This document shows positions 13,001 to 24,197 of a stretch of 64,000 nucleotides of DNA, piece after piece. Position numbers and translations under genes: made by a program. How positions within the stretch are numbered: the first letter of the stretch is position 1; the number at the start of each line of letters is the position of its first letter. The stretch is from positions 27,978,211 through 28,042,210 of the forward strand of contig CM075104.1 of assembly GCA_037576195.1 (NCBI GenBank), given 5' to 3'. Source of the stretch: Phytoseiulus persimilis. Taxonomy: Eukaryota; Arthropoda; Arachnida; Mesostigmata; Phytoseiidae. The notes under the pieces were generated by a model. It was given only the letters and a program-made list of their open reading frames with translations. It was not told the DNA's origin and did not search any database.

Positions 13001-14858
13001 CACGTTCGCACGGACTTCCGGATCTTCCCTTCCGCCAGCGGCTGGTCCCCATCGTACGTACGATGCCACACTGGTATCTCCATACCGAGAAGCTTGCGGA
13101 GGCGAACTCTGACTCCCGGGATCATCGACCCGATTCCATCTCCGGAGAGCATCCCCTGCATCGAGGATCAGCCTCGTGTTCTCGACTGAATGCGCCGACG
13201 CCATGTGCAAACGATGTCTGGCGTACGAGCGCCTTCCCGTGCACATCGAGAGTTTGCGATACAATCTTCTTGATCACTGCGTGCGCTCCTCCGCGAATCC
13301 CGCTCATGGAGCTGCATCCGTCGTTGCCTTGGTCCCGCGATTTTTGCTTCGTCAGCAATCGTCGGCCTCAGAGCCGATCTTCGCCTCCCCCAGACGGATA
13401 CAGTCTTGATGATTGGCATCGGTCGGGATCTATTCTCACGGACTTGTGGCTCGCGACCCCGGCCGTTAAGGATCCTGACATCCCTGTTCTGCGTTTCTGC
13501 TCTGAGACCACTCGATGTTTCTGTCATGCAGTGGAGAATCTTCGTAGCAGCGCGTCTCCTCCTGATTCTGGAAATCGCGTTCGGCGTTTTCGTGTCTCTT
13601 CAGGGGCGCTTTCACGAGAACACTGGAAGACCACTGACTGCTCGGGCCAGAGCTTTGGCTCCTTGCAAAAAATGACTTGAGACTTGCAGAGCGCATCGCC
13701 TCCATGGAACTAAGAGAACGCTAGCCGAAACCATCTGCTGAGATGATGAAGTCGGAGTGTTCGAGAGTGATACTTTGGGGTAAAAGTGAATTGCGTTAGG
13801 AATCCAGCAGCTCTCGGGAGTCTCATCTACGTCTACTGACTTACGCCTTGAAGATCTGAGGGGTGCACAATCGTATCTCAAGTTTTGTCCATGAACTTGA
13901 CAGCATGTGAGACTCCATCGGTCTTGTCGACGAAATCTCTACCCAGCGAAGTAAGAAGAGACGAAGTTCTGTGAATCTCTTCGACTGTTATTGAAATCGA
14001 GCCCGCTTGAGCTCCTCCTCTCCGTCATCCAATACGCTGATGAGAGTGTGTTTTCGGCCCGCGCGTACTCATCCCTCGCAAATTATTCCCACAAGCGCCG
14101 CTACTCGAAACGCTTTTCTTCCGGTTTGCCCGTGAGGGTACCCACACAGACAGGTCAGTCAGGGCGCGCTACGGGGGACTTCCTGCGCTCCCTGTTCATG
14201 GTAGAACAACTGCAGGGGGATCTGGGAGCGGAAATATATCGGTTCCTCAGACTCGATGTTTGAGAATCTCGCCCAGCACATGATAAAAGAAAAAAAACAA
14301 TTGGATTCTCTAATTATCAATGTATGCTCCCCCCTAGCGTTCCACAATGATGACACCCAACGGAGAGATTGCTTCCAATTGGTTTTATTCTAGAGAGCGC
14401 TATATCGACCGCTCAGAAGCATTTGCGTTAGAGAGATTGTATTGCCGAATGTGTATCAATTCAGCTTCAATAGAAATCGAACGGATTCTACCGCGTGATT
14501 TCTCCGCTCGTCTGCGATAGCGGTCTATCATTTATCTGCGATACCAAACCAATGGAGGTTCAATAACGTCCCTGAGGAACAAGCTATGAGCTGCAGGATT
14601 GTGAAATTACTCAGATACCACGAGGAAGGTTTTCGAGAGTTCAACTCCGACGGATCCGGGAAACGACCACGCCGGAAACGACTAGGTTACTGAGAGACAG
14701 AGTTCGGATATGTGGAGCCCTCAATAGCCTCCAATCCATGGGTGGCCCAGACCTACAGCATTACAGAATGCTGCCGTCATGATAGGGCCGTTATCGTGTC
14801 AACTCGCCGGCTCCGTCTATGCTCGTTGTTCCTACAAGCTGAATTCAATGCGAATTTT
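10070..14858. other. Intergenic; 3' flank of the MARCH-like gene and unassigned ORFs
   Basis: The first kilobase is AT-richer and probably holds the 3' UTR of the MARCH-like gene. Between about 12863 and 13705 GC rises and overlapping open frames appear on both strands (longest 12970-13680 on plus, 236 codons; 12863-13264 on minus). None shows a recognisable domain, and open frames on both strands suggest composition rather than coding. Nothing else is seen. Confidence 0.4.
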
Positions 14859-16788
14859 CTAAAACTCATCTTTTCTCCTCTTCTCTTCCAAGTCTTTATG
14901 CAACACACAATCGTCGCAGATCTCTCTAAGAGGCAAATGCTTTTGTAGCGGATCGCGCAAGCGTCTCAATTCTTCTTGACATTCTGCTAAACCGTTGCGT
15001 AGCTCATTATATTTCTCGAGGTCCAAACTGCGAAGCTTGGCGCCTGAAAAAGTTATGGATTCATTCAGAAAATCGAGCGTACAACATGTGCATAGAGCTG
15101 TCTGCGACGAGAGATACTGACCTTTCCAGAAAGCTTTCAGGAATTCGCGATCCCTTACATCGGGTAAATAGTAGTCTTGTTTGGTCACCATGAAGTACGC
15201 ATAGGCCGCCATACTCGTTCCTGGAAACACGGCAGTGTGAGGATCCTTCGAGGAATCGATTGAATGATCAAAACATTCAGATTCTTGAGTTTACCATATG
15301 TCACGAAGTAAGTTACGGGTTCCATTATATCCCAAGAGTACTCCCACCAAGTTAAACGCGCTAGTACTCCGAATTGAACACCCATGAGGCCGAGACCGGT
15401 CCATCCGAGGATAGTTGTTCGTCGTTGAGATTGCCGTGCGATTTCATCCTTCAACTTTTCCAAAGGCTCCACCTCGAACTGAATTTTCTCGATCTTTTCC
15501 AGGATTCTCCGCTCTTGCTCGAGTTGATGTTCGGATACGGTCAAGTTCTCGTAGAGACGATTGACGAGTTTTTTGACATCTGCTAGTGATTCTTCCTCTT
15601 CGGAAGAGAGTTTTGCAACTGCGGAATTCAAGCAGAATATTCAGTCTACCGAGGAAAGGCTCAGAGAATCGACAGAAATAGCTCATCATCAGCTCGCAGC
15701 ACCAGTTCAATGAACGGGGCGCTCTTCCCAGCTTCTGCGACGATCCGCAGACTTGCCCGAGCTGCTTGGTAACTTGAATATCCGAAAAATTATTTCGAAA
15801 CAAGATCTGATTCGATTGAAGTTCTTAAAATTCCACCCTGGTGCTCGGCGACATGGAGGTGCAAGAGAAAACCGTCATTCCATGTCATCAGCCAGACTCG
15901 TCATCAGGCTTGAGTCACTCACGAGGTTCAGACGGTTCCACTTTGTAGACCGTATGGTTCAGAGTGAGATTGAATGGGCTTTGCAGCAGAAGTTCGATGC
16001 TAGTGTTTCCGGCGATACGGTAGCCCTCTGAAAGAAAATATACTGAGAATCCTTACGTCGGCGATCTCCGTGATTCCTCAGATCTCAGAGGCAATGAATG
16101 AAAGTTTCTCTAGGAATGATTCGGAATCCAAGTCTCAACAAAGTGTGTCCTGCGACCGCCATAGGGTCGCTAGTAGAGCCCATGTGTGAGATCACGACAG
16201 CGAAATCAGCTTTCGGAGTCACCTCTAACAGCAATCACTCATTCATGAGCTAGCTACATGGAAGGAGCATATTGAACCAACCCAATGTATGCGCAACGAT
16301 GAAATCGACTCCGTGATCTTCGTTGCGGACCGCATCCATCAAGTCCTGGAGGGTATTGCCGATCGGCCGCACCGTGAATTTGCACCTCTCAGCTCGCGAT
16401 GGCAAGGGCAGTATGATTGAGGGCAAGCCTGCAGATGGAGAGTTTGAGTTTGAACAACAAAACTGACCGCAAGTTCACCATCAGGCAGCGGGTGTTCACC
16501 TTTGTGATACGAGACTGCGACAGAGTTCTCCGGTTTCGAGAGAGTGCAGTAGGAGGCTGCATGACAGGCATCGGTTTTGTTTGGAGCCTTTTGGAAGAAT
16601 ATTCAGATTTTTAGGTCAGATCGAAAGATCTAGGTGTTTAGGTCCAAGTTGGTGCTATCGCGTGTGGAATGTGACACTCGTGCGCGGATTCGGTCCACGG
16701 TTAGGGGTTAACCGACCTGGTAGAGGGTCGAGATCGCATTTTTCGACATCTCCACAAATCTTGGCGTAAGCATTCGTCTGAGCGCCAT
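14859..16788 (-). CDS. MCU: Mitochondrial calcium uniporter pore subunit
   Basis: Seven minus-strand exons join with every intron in phase 1: 16788-16713, 16556-16500, 16428-16282, 16027-15923, 15618-15295, 15220-15122 and 15043-14859, for 330 residues (human MCU 351). Exon 1 (MALRRMLTPRFVEMSKN) is Arg/Ser-rich like a mitochondrial presequence, but its donor (gttaac) is weak. Exons 2-4 encode the matrix N-terminal domain, with LPLPSRAERCKFTV matching the human LPSRRERCQFTL region. Exon 5 carries the first coiled coil, TM1 and the pore signature WDIMEPVTYF, whose D and E form the Ca2+ selectivity ring. Exon 6 gives TM2 (AAYAYFMVTKQDYYLPD) and exon 7 the second coiled coil with LEKYNEL and RLRDPLQKHLPLREI. 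The protein conducts Ca2+ across the inner membrane with MICU and EMRE partners. No lesions were seen. The alternative exon 2 acceptor at 16587 fits human MCU less well. Confidence 0.95.
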
Positions 16789-19296
16789 CGTCGTAACTGG
16801 CTAGACTCGAGATACGACAGCACTGACTAGCAGCTCTGGCTTATCGTTGACCGTCGCTCTGAACAATAACAGCAACCGCGGTAAATGCGAGTGGTTGGCC
16901 ACCCGTGGTTCCTCCTTCTCGTTCCGCTTTCGTACCGCTCTCTCAAACATGGCGAAATACCCTTTCTTCTTAGGCGCGGCATTCGACACTGCTGCACCAA
17001 CTCCTAACTATTTCAGCAGTATTTAGAGTGGTCTCTAGGTGTCTGTTCAGGTTTGGGTTTTATTCACTTCTCGAGCCAAACATTGAGAATCTATTCGAAG
17101 CACTGTTTCTCCCCGATGGAACAGTCGGGCAGACTCCCCACGATGGATGGAACGGGACCCCGGATCAGAGCTTCGAGCGTTTGTGTTAAATAAGGGGTCG
17201 CACTGCACGTGGAGTTGTTTCACACATCGGTTCGAACAAGTTACAGAGCCTATCACGAGCGTTGAACTTCCGAGATGCCTGGGCGCTCCGAGCACAATCC
17301 TGCGAATGTTCCCCCAAGACTGGAACAGCTTTATAATCACCGTCTCACCAAACGTTCTCAGAATATTGACAGCTGGGATGGCGCCGCCGAGTCTGGCCGG
17401 CAGATGGCCTGACTCACAGGATGCACCACAAGATGTCGCGGATGAGGAAAACCGACATCAGACCCCACGGGAAGGAATTTCGCCCTTGAAGTTCGAGAGA
17501 ACGAGTGCCGATCTCTCGATGCCAATACTTTCTTCAGTGTTCCAGAATCTTCGTCGATGCAAGCTGTGACGGTTTCGGCTGTTGTGCTTATCCAATCAAA
17601 GTTAGAGCTCTGAAGCTCAGAAATGGAGAGACCTATCCGCCGACACCGCTTTGACTCCCTGCATGATCCGAGAGTTCTTGGCAAAGCACCTCATCATCTC
17701 TGTATCGGAATCACGCAAATATTCTGGACGCCCTCAATGTATCTGACTCGCTATTCCCGGCTCCATGAGAATGGACTTCGACATTCGGCCGGTCCTGTCG
17801 TGATCATGCTCGCCTCGAGAAGGTCGTATCATGACCCTCGTCGAGAAACCTCAGGAATAACCGAGCTCAGCCGAAAGCAATTTTCGAACAGAAAATCGAC
17901 TTGGTGGGTCCTGCGAAACAGTAATGATTCATTCGAGAGCCAGCTCCTAAGGGCGGAGACGGCCATCTCGAAGAAATCCGTCAGTTTGCTTCCATCGCCA
18001 ACTCATTGTTTGATTCCCGAATCGAGCAGCCGAAAGCGAGTTCCTGACATTCAGATCGCGAGAACAGGAATTGACCAGCGGAAGTCCTATAGTCCACGAT
18101 CGAAACTCCCTCAATACAGCTGCCAAACATCGAACTGCCTCATAATCCTGTACGTCTCATTATGAATCGAGCCGTTCTTTTCGATGAAGCTTCTTCAGGT
18201 GTTTTTTTTTTAGCTCGAATCTCATCAGGAAATGAAGGAAAGATAAAAAACCACGATTCATTAACCCAAGTATTGTCCTGATGGGACTCAATCAGAGGCA
18301 ACGGTGGGCCCGAACCTCTCCTCGCGAAACGCGCTCCTCCCCTGCCAGATGCGATTGCTCTCACCCATCCAAAATCGGATGAGATCGAATGCTTCGGCCA
18401 AAGACGTATGGAGGAATCGGCGTAGGCGATGGGCGTGGGGAGGAATGGAATTGCTCGGCCTCTATCGAGTCCAAAGTGCGATCCTATCGATTCATCCGTC
18501 ATGAGTCATTCCACCCATGCCTCCTATGGCAATCTCTGACATTCACTCCCACCCGTCTCATCAGGCCAATCTCTGCAGCTTCTTTGGGCAGCACTTCCGG
18601 GAGGACAACGAAATGCATTGTGGATTCGAACCCCTCGCCCGCTTCGAGTTCTTTGTACACAACCGCATTCGGATCTTCGGCAATGGATTCGGCAATGTTC
18701 CCAGCTTTGTCTGATGTGCTGCGGCACAGCGATCACGCCTGAGACATACGTTGAGTTTGCAAAGAATCGAGTTCGTCAAGACCATCTAAGGTTCTCACTC
18801 TCCGATCCGCGAAGGCGGGACACGGAGTTTCTCTGTACGAGTTTCGTAAGCCGGTTGTCCTGCCTGAAATGAGCGAGCGGTGGAGTGAATCTCGGACGAG
18901 AGAAGAGCTTTCACTGTCCGGAATCTCTCAGAGGGAAGATTCCCTAAAGCTTCCGTGAGTCGTTCGAGTCGTAGTACGTCGGACTCGTGGCTGTGGTGGG
19001 CTGAGAAGGCAGCTCGCAGAATGTGCTGGCTGCTGTTGGCCGTCTTTCCAATCAGGCTCTGCTTTAGCGTAGGCGCCAGACTGGTTGGTGTTGTCATCAT
19101 CAAACAAGCCCCGAGTTAGAGCAGAGAGCCCAGAGAAAAGCCAGAAAGTGAGCGGGACCCTTCCCTCTTTTTCTCCGTCTCCATTCGACTCTAAAAGCAG
19201 TTGAGGTTTCACTGGCCGGGCGCAATTCTCTTCGGATCTTCACTGACACTCGTTCTGGCCTGAGTCATCAGAAGATCGCTCCACTTTGAAGAAAAT
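16789..19296. other. Intergenic between MCU (-) and the LIM gene (+)
   Basis: The two genes point away from each other, so both promoters should lie here. Short ORFs on both strands (for example 17147-17569 plus, 17358-17684 minus, 18795-19212 minus in two frames) have no recognisable motif. No repeats, TATA-like arrangement or RNA gene could be supported. Confidence 0.4.
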
Positions 19297-19964
19297 ATGA
19301 GCGATACATGTCCAGGCTGCAAGAAGAAACTGTCGGGTCAAACCGTGACGGCTTTGAAAAAGAACTGGCATCCTGGGTGTTTCGTGTGCGGTAAATGTGC
19401 CACGACTCTGCTCGGTAAGGATGAGTTCATGGAGCAAGGAAACAAGCCATACTGCAAGGAATGCTATCACAATACTTTTTCGCCAAAGTAAGTTGAGATT
19501 GGAGACCTAACATGATCATGATTGTCTAGGCTTGATCGGCGGGAGCAGGGAGGTCCTGAAACGTTTCTCATCTCAGACCCGTTGCTTGTCGTTTAATAGT
19601 TGAGGAGACTCAGAAAAATAGACTTTTGGAGTTGATAAATGAGTTGCCAAGTAGATACATGATGCTCAGAGCCTCCTTCTGGTAGTCAAGATTGTCGGTT
19701 ACGAGGGGATGCAGACGAACTCAGCAGAGCTAACTTGAAGAAACGAAGTTTATCATTCTCAATGAATAATGATCAAAATCCATCCGCAGGTGCGCCAAAT
19801 GTAGCGAGGCCATCAAGGCCAAATGCGTCACCGCGATGAACAAAACCTGGCACCCGGAGCACTTTGAATGCGCGAAATGCCTCAAGCCCATTGACGTTGA
19901 TAACAAGTTCAAAGTAGCCCAAAACAAGCCCTACCATAACGGATGCGAATGTGAGGTGGCTTGA
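19297..19964 (+). CDS. Small two-LIM-domain protein
   Basis: Two exons, 19297-19487 and 19790-19964, join in phase (gtaagt donor, cag acceptor) to give 121 residues from an ATG. LIM1 runs from residue 5 to about 60: CPGC, then NWHPGCFVCGKC, then PYCKECYH. LIM2 runs from residue 65 to about 119: CAKC, then TWHPEHFECAKC, then PYHNGCEC. All eight zinc ligands of each finger appear present. The spacing resembles paxillin/PINCH-type LIM domains, which bind partner proteins at adhesions and on actin, but there is no LD motif or other domain, so the subfamily is not decided. It could be a stand-alone LIM-only adaptor or a short isoform. A polyadenylation signal follows 22 bases after the stop, so the C-terminus is complete. 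Confidence 0.9.
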
Positions 19965-19985
19965 AATTCCACGGCTACCTTTGTC

Positions 19986-19991
19986 AATAAA
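19986..19991 (+). terminator. Polyadenylation signal of the two-LIM gene
   Basis: AATAAA lies 22 bases after the TGA of the LIM gene, in sense orientation. It is the only such hexamer close downstream. Confidence 0.6.
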
Positions 19992-19997
19992 CAGCCC

Positions 19998-21966
19998 GGA
20001 AGGACGCTCGGTTTACTTTCTGTGTGTGAATCATTTCGTTCCGCGCTGGGGCTGGCAGCGAGCGGGATCTCAAGTCTCGAGAATGAAGTCGGCTAAACAT
20101 GCCCCTACGTAAGCTCTAAGCAACGGTTCTAGTGGGTCCTCGCCACTCTGGAAACACGCTATTTACGTATGACAAGACCCATCGAAGATTCCTATGGGAT
20201 GAGGAGGCTCGCCACGGCTACTGTCCTTGGGAGTCCTGTTTAGGGTTACCGTTTTCCCCTCCCTGTCCTCTTCCAGAACTCTCTCCGCGCTCCGGAGGAC
20301 TCGAGATCCTGACCAAAATGAACTCGGGTCCGGTTGCCTTCCGTGGACGTCCGTGCAGTGCCCTTGGAAGGTTTCAGCGAGCCGACGTTTGGCCAGACAA
20401 GGCTCGCCGAACCACGGGAAATACCAGTGTTCGAACCAGTTGTACGCCGAGCGCGAAGAGATTCCAGAGCTCAGTCAGTCCTAAAGTGGCATGAGCGTGA
20501 TTGACAGGGCCAACCTCATGATTCGAGACGGGAAACGCTGCGCTCAGAAACGCCCAAAAAGATCAATCAACTGGGAAGCCGACCACCAGAATTCCATCGC
20601 ATCACCATCGCGATTAAAACTCCTCGACTGCGTGTGGAAAAGGTATTGCGCAGTGGTTCTCTTAGGGGACTCTGGATTCGCGAGCTCAGTGGGGCTCGAG
20701 CTAAAAGTTTGCATCGAATCGAAACAGCGTCCGACGAGCAAAACTACCAGAGCGTGAGGTCGCACAACATCTATCAAGCTCGAAATTTCACATAATAGGG
20801 AAGCCGATCTAAAACATCTCGAAGCTTCACAACCCTCCTCCCTGAACAGTCAATATCTCACACGAGATATGAATCTCACCAGACCAGAGACTCACGCCCG
20901 GGGAATCGGTGAGGGAGAGACCCTTCCTCACAGCGAAGCAGTTCTCAAAATCTTCCCAAAAACAGAGACGTGTCCAATGAATGCCGGAGAGGAATCACTC
21001 GAGTGAGTTATGAATAACAGGCTACAGAGAGAACTCGGAACCAAAGGGATTCCTCACCTGAAGTTTGACGCCGCCGCGACACGAACTGATTTAGTGCGTT
21101 TGTTCAATAAGCTGGATGGCAGCTCAATAAACGTTACGCGGGATAAAGAACATTGGGCCAATACACGAAGCCCTGGGGGAACTGAAGGCAGAATTGCCAG
21201 GAAACAAAACGTCAACAGAGGTTGTGCACGAGTCGGGTGGATCGGGGGCCCGAATCATGACCGGAGAAAGATCTGAACGACATCCAAACGCACGCCCGGC
21301 TCCTTCATCTGAGCTCCTTCATGAGTTAGAAAAAATCGTCGGTAGCATATGAGTGCACATCATAGGCGGCCACGGGCGAGAGCAATATGGGCAGGTAGTC
21401 AGCGGGCAGAGTCCCACACTATCACAGCCGATTGCCAGGGAACAGAGCGATGTTCGAGTCGAATTCACGGAATCCGGCCTGACGCATGAGAAGTGACCCA
21501 AAGCCAAAGCCTGATCGGAGCGAATGTATTCCTAATTCCATACACAAGGAGTATCGGCGCCGACGAGATCGGCTTCTCATTGAAGTTCCAGTCATTTTCC
21601 TCTCAACACAAACTTCCTCCACAGTGACTGCCATGATCTCATCAAGGAGTTTGGCTGAATGTAGGCTATAGCTAATTTCACGAACGCTTCCAACACTTGT
21701 ATGACCGCTGTTCTTTTCTTCCTCCAGCGACGCACCCGAGACCGGTAAAGGAATTCCGAACTTCAACGTTTGGAAATCAGAATGGTAGCGGCCATTGGAG
21801 CTTGCAGTCTCTAGAGCGGGTAAGGAAATCTCAACTGTGCCTTCGCCGAGAACTGAGCGCCATGGGAATAATTTTGAAATGAGTCGGGCTATACGTGGCC
21901 GTACCGTGCAATTGGAGGAGCTCGAACCGAGAATTCTTCTACAGGGGAGAACTGCCTCCAACATAA
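19998..21966. other. Intergenic between convergent LIM (+) and TIMM23 (-) genes
   Basis: Only unassigned short ORFs are present (for example 20132-20494 plus, 21422-21964 minus, 180 codons without a known motif). No repeat or transposon signature was seen. The convergent arrangement means no promoter is required here. Confidence 0.4.
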
Positions 21967-21972
21967 TTTATT
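21967..21972 (-). terminator. Polyadenylation signal of TIMM23
   Basis: On the minus strand AATAAA lies about 25 bases after the TIMM23 stop codon, in sense orientation. Confidence 0.6.
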
Positions 21973-21996
21973 GTCAGGGGACAAGGGAATTTTACA

Positions 21997-22867
21997 TCAG
22001 AATAAATCGCGAACTCGCTCGCTCGTCAAAACCGCGTACACGCCTGCTACGCCCACACCGACGGCGCCTCCGATCCCAGCCTGCCTCACACCGGCGGTCG
22101 ATTTGTACAGGAGTCCTGTGAGACCTCCGGAAACAACTGGAAATAGGAGAGTCAAATGATTGAAAATTCGAGAGGATTCATTCTGATCCGGAGTCTTCCA
22201 GACGCATTAGATCGCTCACCGGTGTTCAAATCGTCATCCTTGTCCCTCAAGTAACTGAATAGAACGCCGAACGCCGAATACATGACTGAGATGCAGCCCA
22301 ACTGGTTCCCGAGGGATGAGCCACTTTTCATTGTGTAATTGATGAGCTGTGTTCGTCTCACAGAGCCCTGCAAATCTCGGGTTTCCCCCAAGCCGTGCAG
22401 AAGTCCTCGGACTCCTCCGAAAGCTGCTCCCCCGGCTATGCAAGAGCCAATCTGAGCGAAGCATAAATCGAAACGTCCTCGCCGGGGTCCAGCTCCTTCT
22501 TGGAGAATATATTCGGGATTGCTGGCATCGATGTAGGCAGGGTCAAAATTCAGATACGGCGAGTATATGGACATGCTTTCTGTAAGGGAAGAATGTGTCT
22601 AGTCTCAGATTTCCGATGCGAATGTTTGACCCACCACACTGACATTGACCGCGCCCTGAGCTGTGGAGAATACTCGTTCAGCTCTCGCCTGAACACATGA
22701 TGAGAGACATTGACAACTTCGGTTGTTTGGTCGCTTCGATTCCTTGCGCGCACCCTCTTGACGCGATCAGCTCTACTTCTTTGTCATCATCCTCGCACAG
22801 TCAAGTTCAAGTACTCACGCGGGAGGCCGCCACTCGCGGACGAAGTCTTCAGGGTGTCAGACCCCAT
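21997..22867 (-). CDS. TIMM23: Mitochondrial import channel subunit Tim23
   Basis: Three minus-strand exons join in phase 1: 22867-22819, 22579-22220 and 22136-21997, for 182 residues plus stop. Exon 1 is only 16 codons (MGSDTLKTSSASGGLP, then a gtgagt donor). Exon 2 begins in the conserved SPYLNFDPAYI segment, followed by the Tim17/22/23 core: GRFDLCFAQIGSCIAGGAAFG (membrane segment 1 with its Gly pattern), GLGETRDLQG, then LGNQLGCISVMYSAFGV and the EDDLNT-like DDDLNT. Exon 3 has SGGLTGLLYKSTAGVRQAG and the fourth membrane segment. Tim23 forms the presequence translocase in the inner membrane with Tim17 and Tim50. The protein is shorter than human TIMM23 (209); the loss lies in the intermembrane-space N-terminus. 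The gene is divergent to eEF1B. Confidence 0.94.
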
Positions 22868-23316
22868 GCCCTCGCGGTGGTATGCGCCTTGACTGCAGTT
22901 TATAATTCCACGCAGATCGAACACTTGTACAGCGAGCACAAGCAGAGGAGAACTTACTACCGAAACAGACGATGTAAACAGCTCGCGGACATTGATTGAA
23001 CGCGGAGGGTCACAGCAGACGACGGACGCCAGCGCGGGGGCGCTCGATTCGACAAGTTCCCCTCATTCTTTCGACTCGAGTCGCTTTGCCGTTGGACCGA
23101 ACGGCTTCCGAATCTGATCCCCGAGATACTGGAGATTTCACTCCGACGATTATTCTGCGGCTTTTTCAAATGTACGCCTCCGAGGGAGCTCCCGCTCGGG
23201 GCCGTCGGATGATGATCTAGTCATCATCGTGAGCCTGAAACGAAACCAAAACAGTCTTTCACAGTTCGCCCGCAACGTGGTCCAGGTATCCGATTTACTG
23301 TTGGCTCGACTTCGAC
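22868..23316. promoter_or_regulatory. Divergent intergenic region, TIMM23 (-) / eEF1B (+)
   Basis: The start codons of TIMM23 (22867, minus) and eEF1B (23317, plus) are separated by 449 bases with no other supported gene, so both transcripts must start here or within 5' UTR introns. A short pyrimidine run (tctttc, 23255-23260) follows a C and could be a 5'TOP-like start for eEF1B, as is usual for translation-factor mRNAs; this is inference. No TATA box is evident. Confidence 0.45.
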
Positions 23317-24188
23317 ATGAGTTTCGGTGATTTGAAAAATGACAGTGGCCTCAAGCAGTTGAATGGCCATCTGGAGAGCCACAGCTACATCCAGGGATAT
23401 ACGCCGTCCAAAGCCGATGCCGATATCCTTCAGCAGATGAAATCGGCTCCGCACGGCACAAAGTTCCCCCACGCTGCTCGATGGTACGTTGCAGATTTGA
23501 TACAGGGCCGCAGTACCATTCGCATCCCAGATAGATTTGAACTATGTTTGATCGAGGAACACTCGGTTCGAAATTGTCCCAACGCCCCAATATCTGTTCC
23601 TTATAAGGTTCACTCACATCTCATCGTTCCCGGCTGCTGAGCAAAAGAGCTGGCCCATGGTGGAAGTCGCTGCTCAGAAAGCAGTGGCAGCTCCAGCGAA
23701 AGGTGGTGATGATGACGACGACGACATGGATCTCTTCGGCTCCGACGATGAAGTTGACCCCGAAGCCGAACGAATTCGCGAAGAAAGGTGAGCTTCCGCG
23801 GAGCACCGAATTGTATGTGTCGTTCATCTGACAGTGGGGTCCTGAGACTGTGAGAATGTTTCTCTTCTTTTGCAGACTCAAGCAGTATGCAGATAAGAAG
23901 TCAAAGAAGCCGGGTCCGATTGCGAAATCCAATGTTATCCTTGACGTCAAACCTTGGGATGACGAAACTGACATGAAGGCACTGGAGAGTGCTGTACGCT
24001 CGATTTCGATGGACGGCCTCGTCTGGGGCGTCTCGAAATTAATGCCTGTCGGTTACGGGATCCAAAAATTGCAGATAGTGTGTGTTGTGGAGGACGAGAA
24101 GGTCTCAATTGATGAGCTCAGTGAGAAAATAACCGAATTCGAAGACTTCGTGCAGTCTGTGGACGTCGCTGCCTTCCAAAAGATTTAG
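23317..24188 (+). CDS. EEF1B2: Elongation factor 1-beta (eEF1B guanine exchange subunit)
   Basis: Exons 23317-23483, 23608-23787 and 23876-24188 join in phase to give 219 residues. The N-terminal GST-C-like domain begins [19 protein letters not shown] and includes [12 protein letters not shown] and ARWFTHI. The linker is acidic ([15 protein letters not shown]), containing the LFGSDDE casein kinase 2 site typical of the family. The C-terminal exchange domain covers about residues 130-219: [34 protein letters not shown], and the end [15 protein letters not shown]. The protein recharges eEF1A with GTP during translation elongation, in the eEF1B complex with the gamma subunit. The length and order match insect eEF1-beta. 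No lesion was seen; the ATG context gac-ATG-a is acceptable. Confidence 0.97.
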
Positions 24189-24191
24189 GCG

Positions 24192-24197
24192 AATAAA
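24192..24197 (+). terminator. Polyadenylation signal almost touching the eEF1B stop
   Basis: AATAAA begins only three bases after the TAG stop. If used, the 3' UTR would be only about 15-30 bases, very short for a metazoan mRNA. Confidence 0.5.
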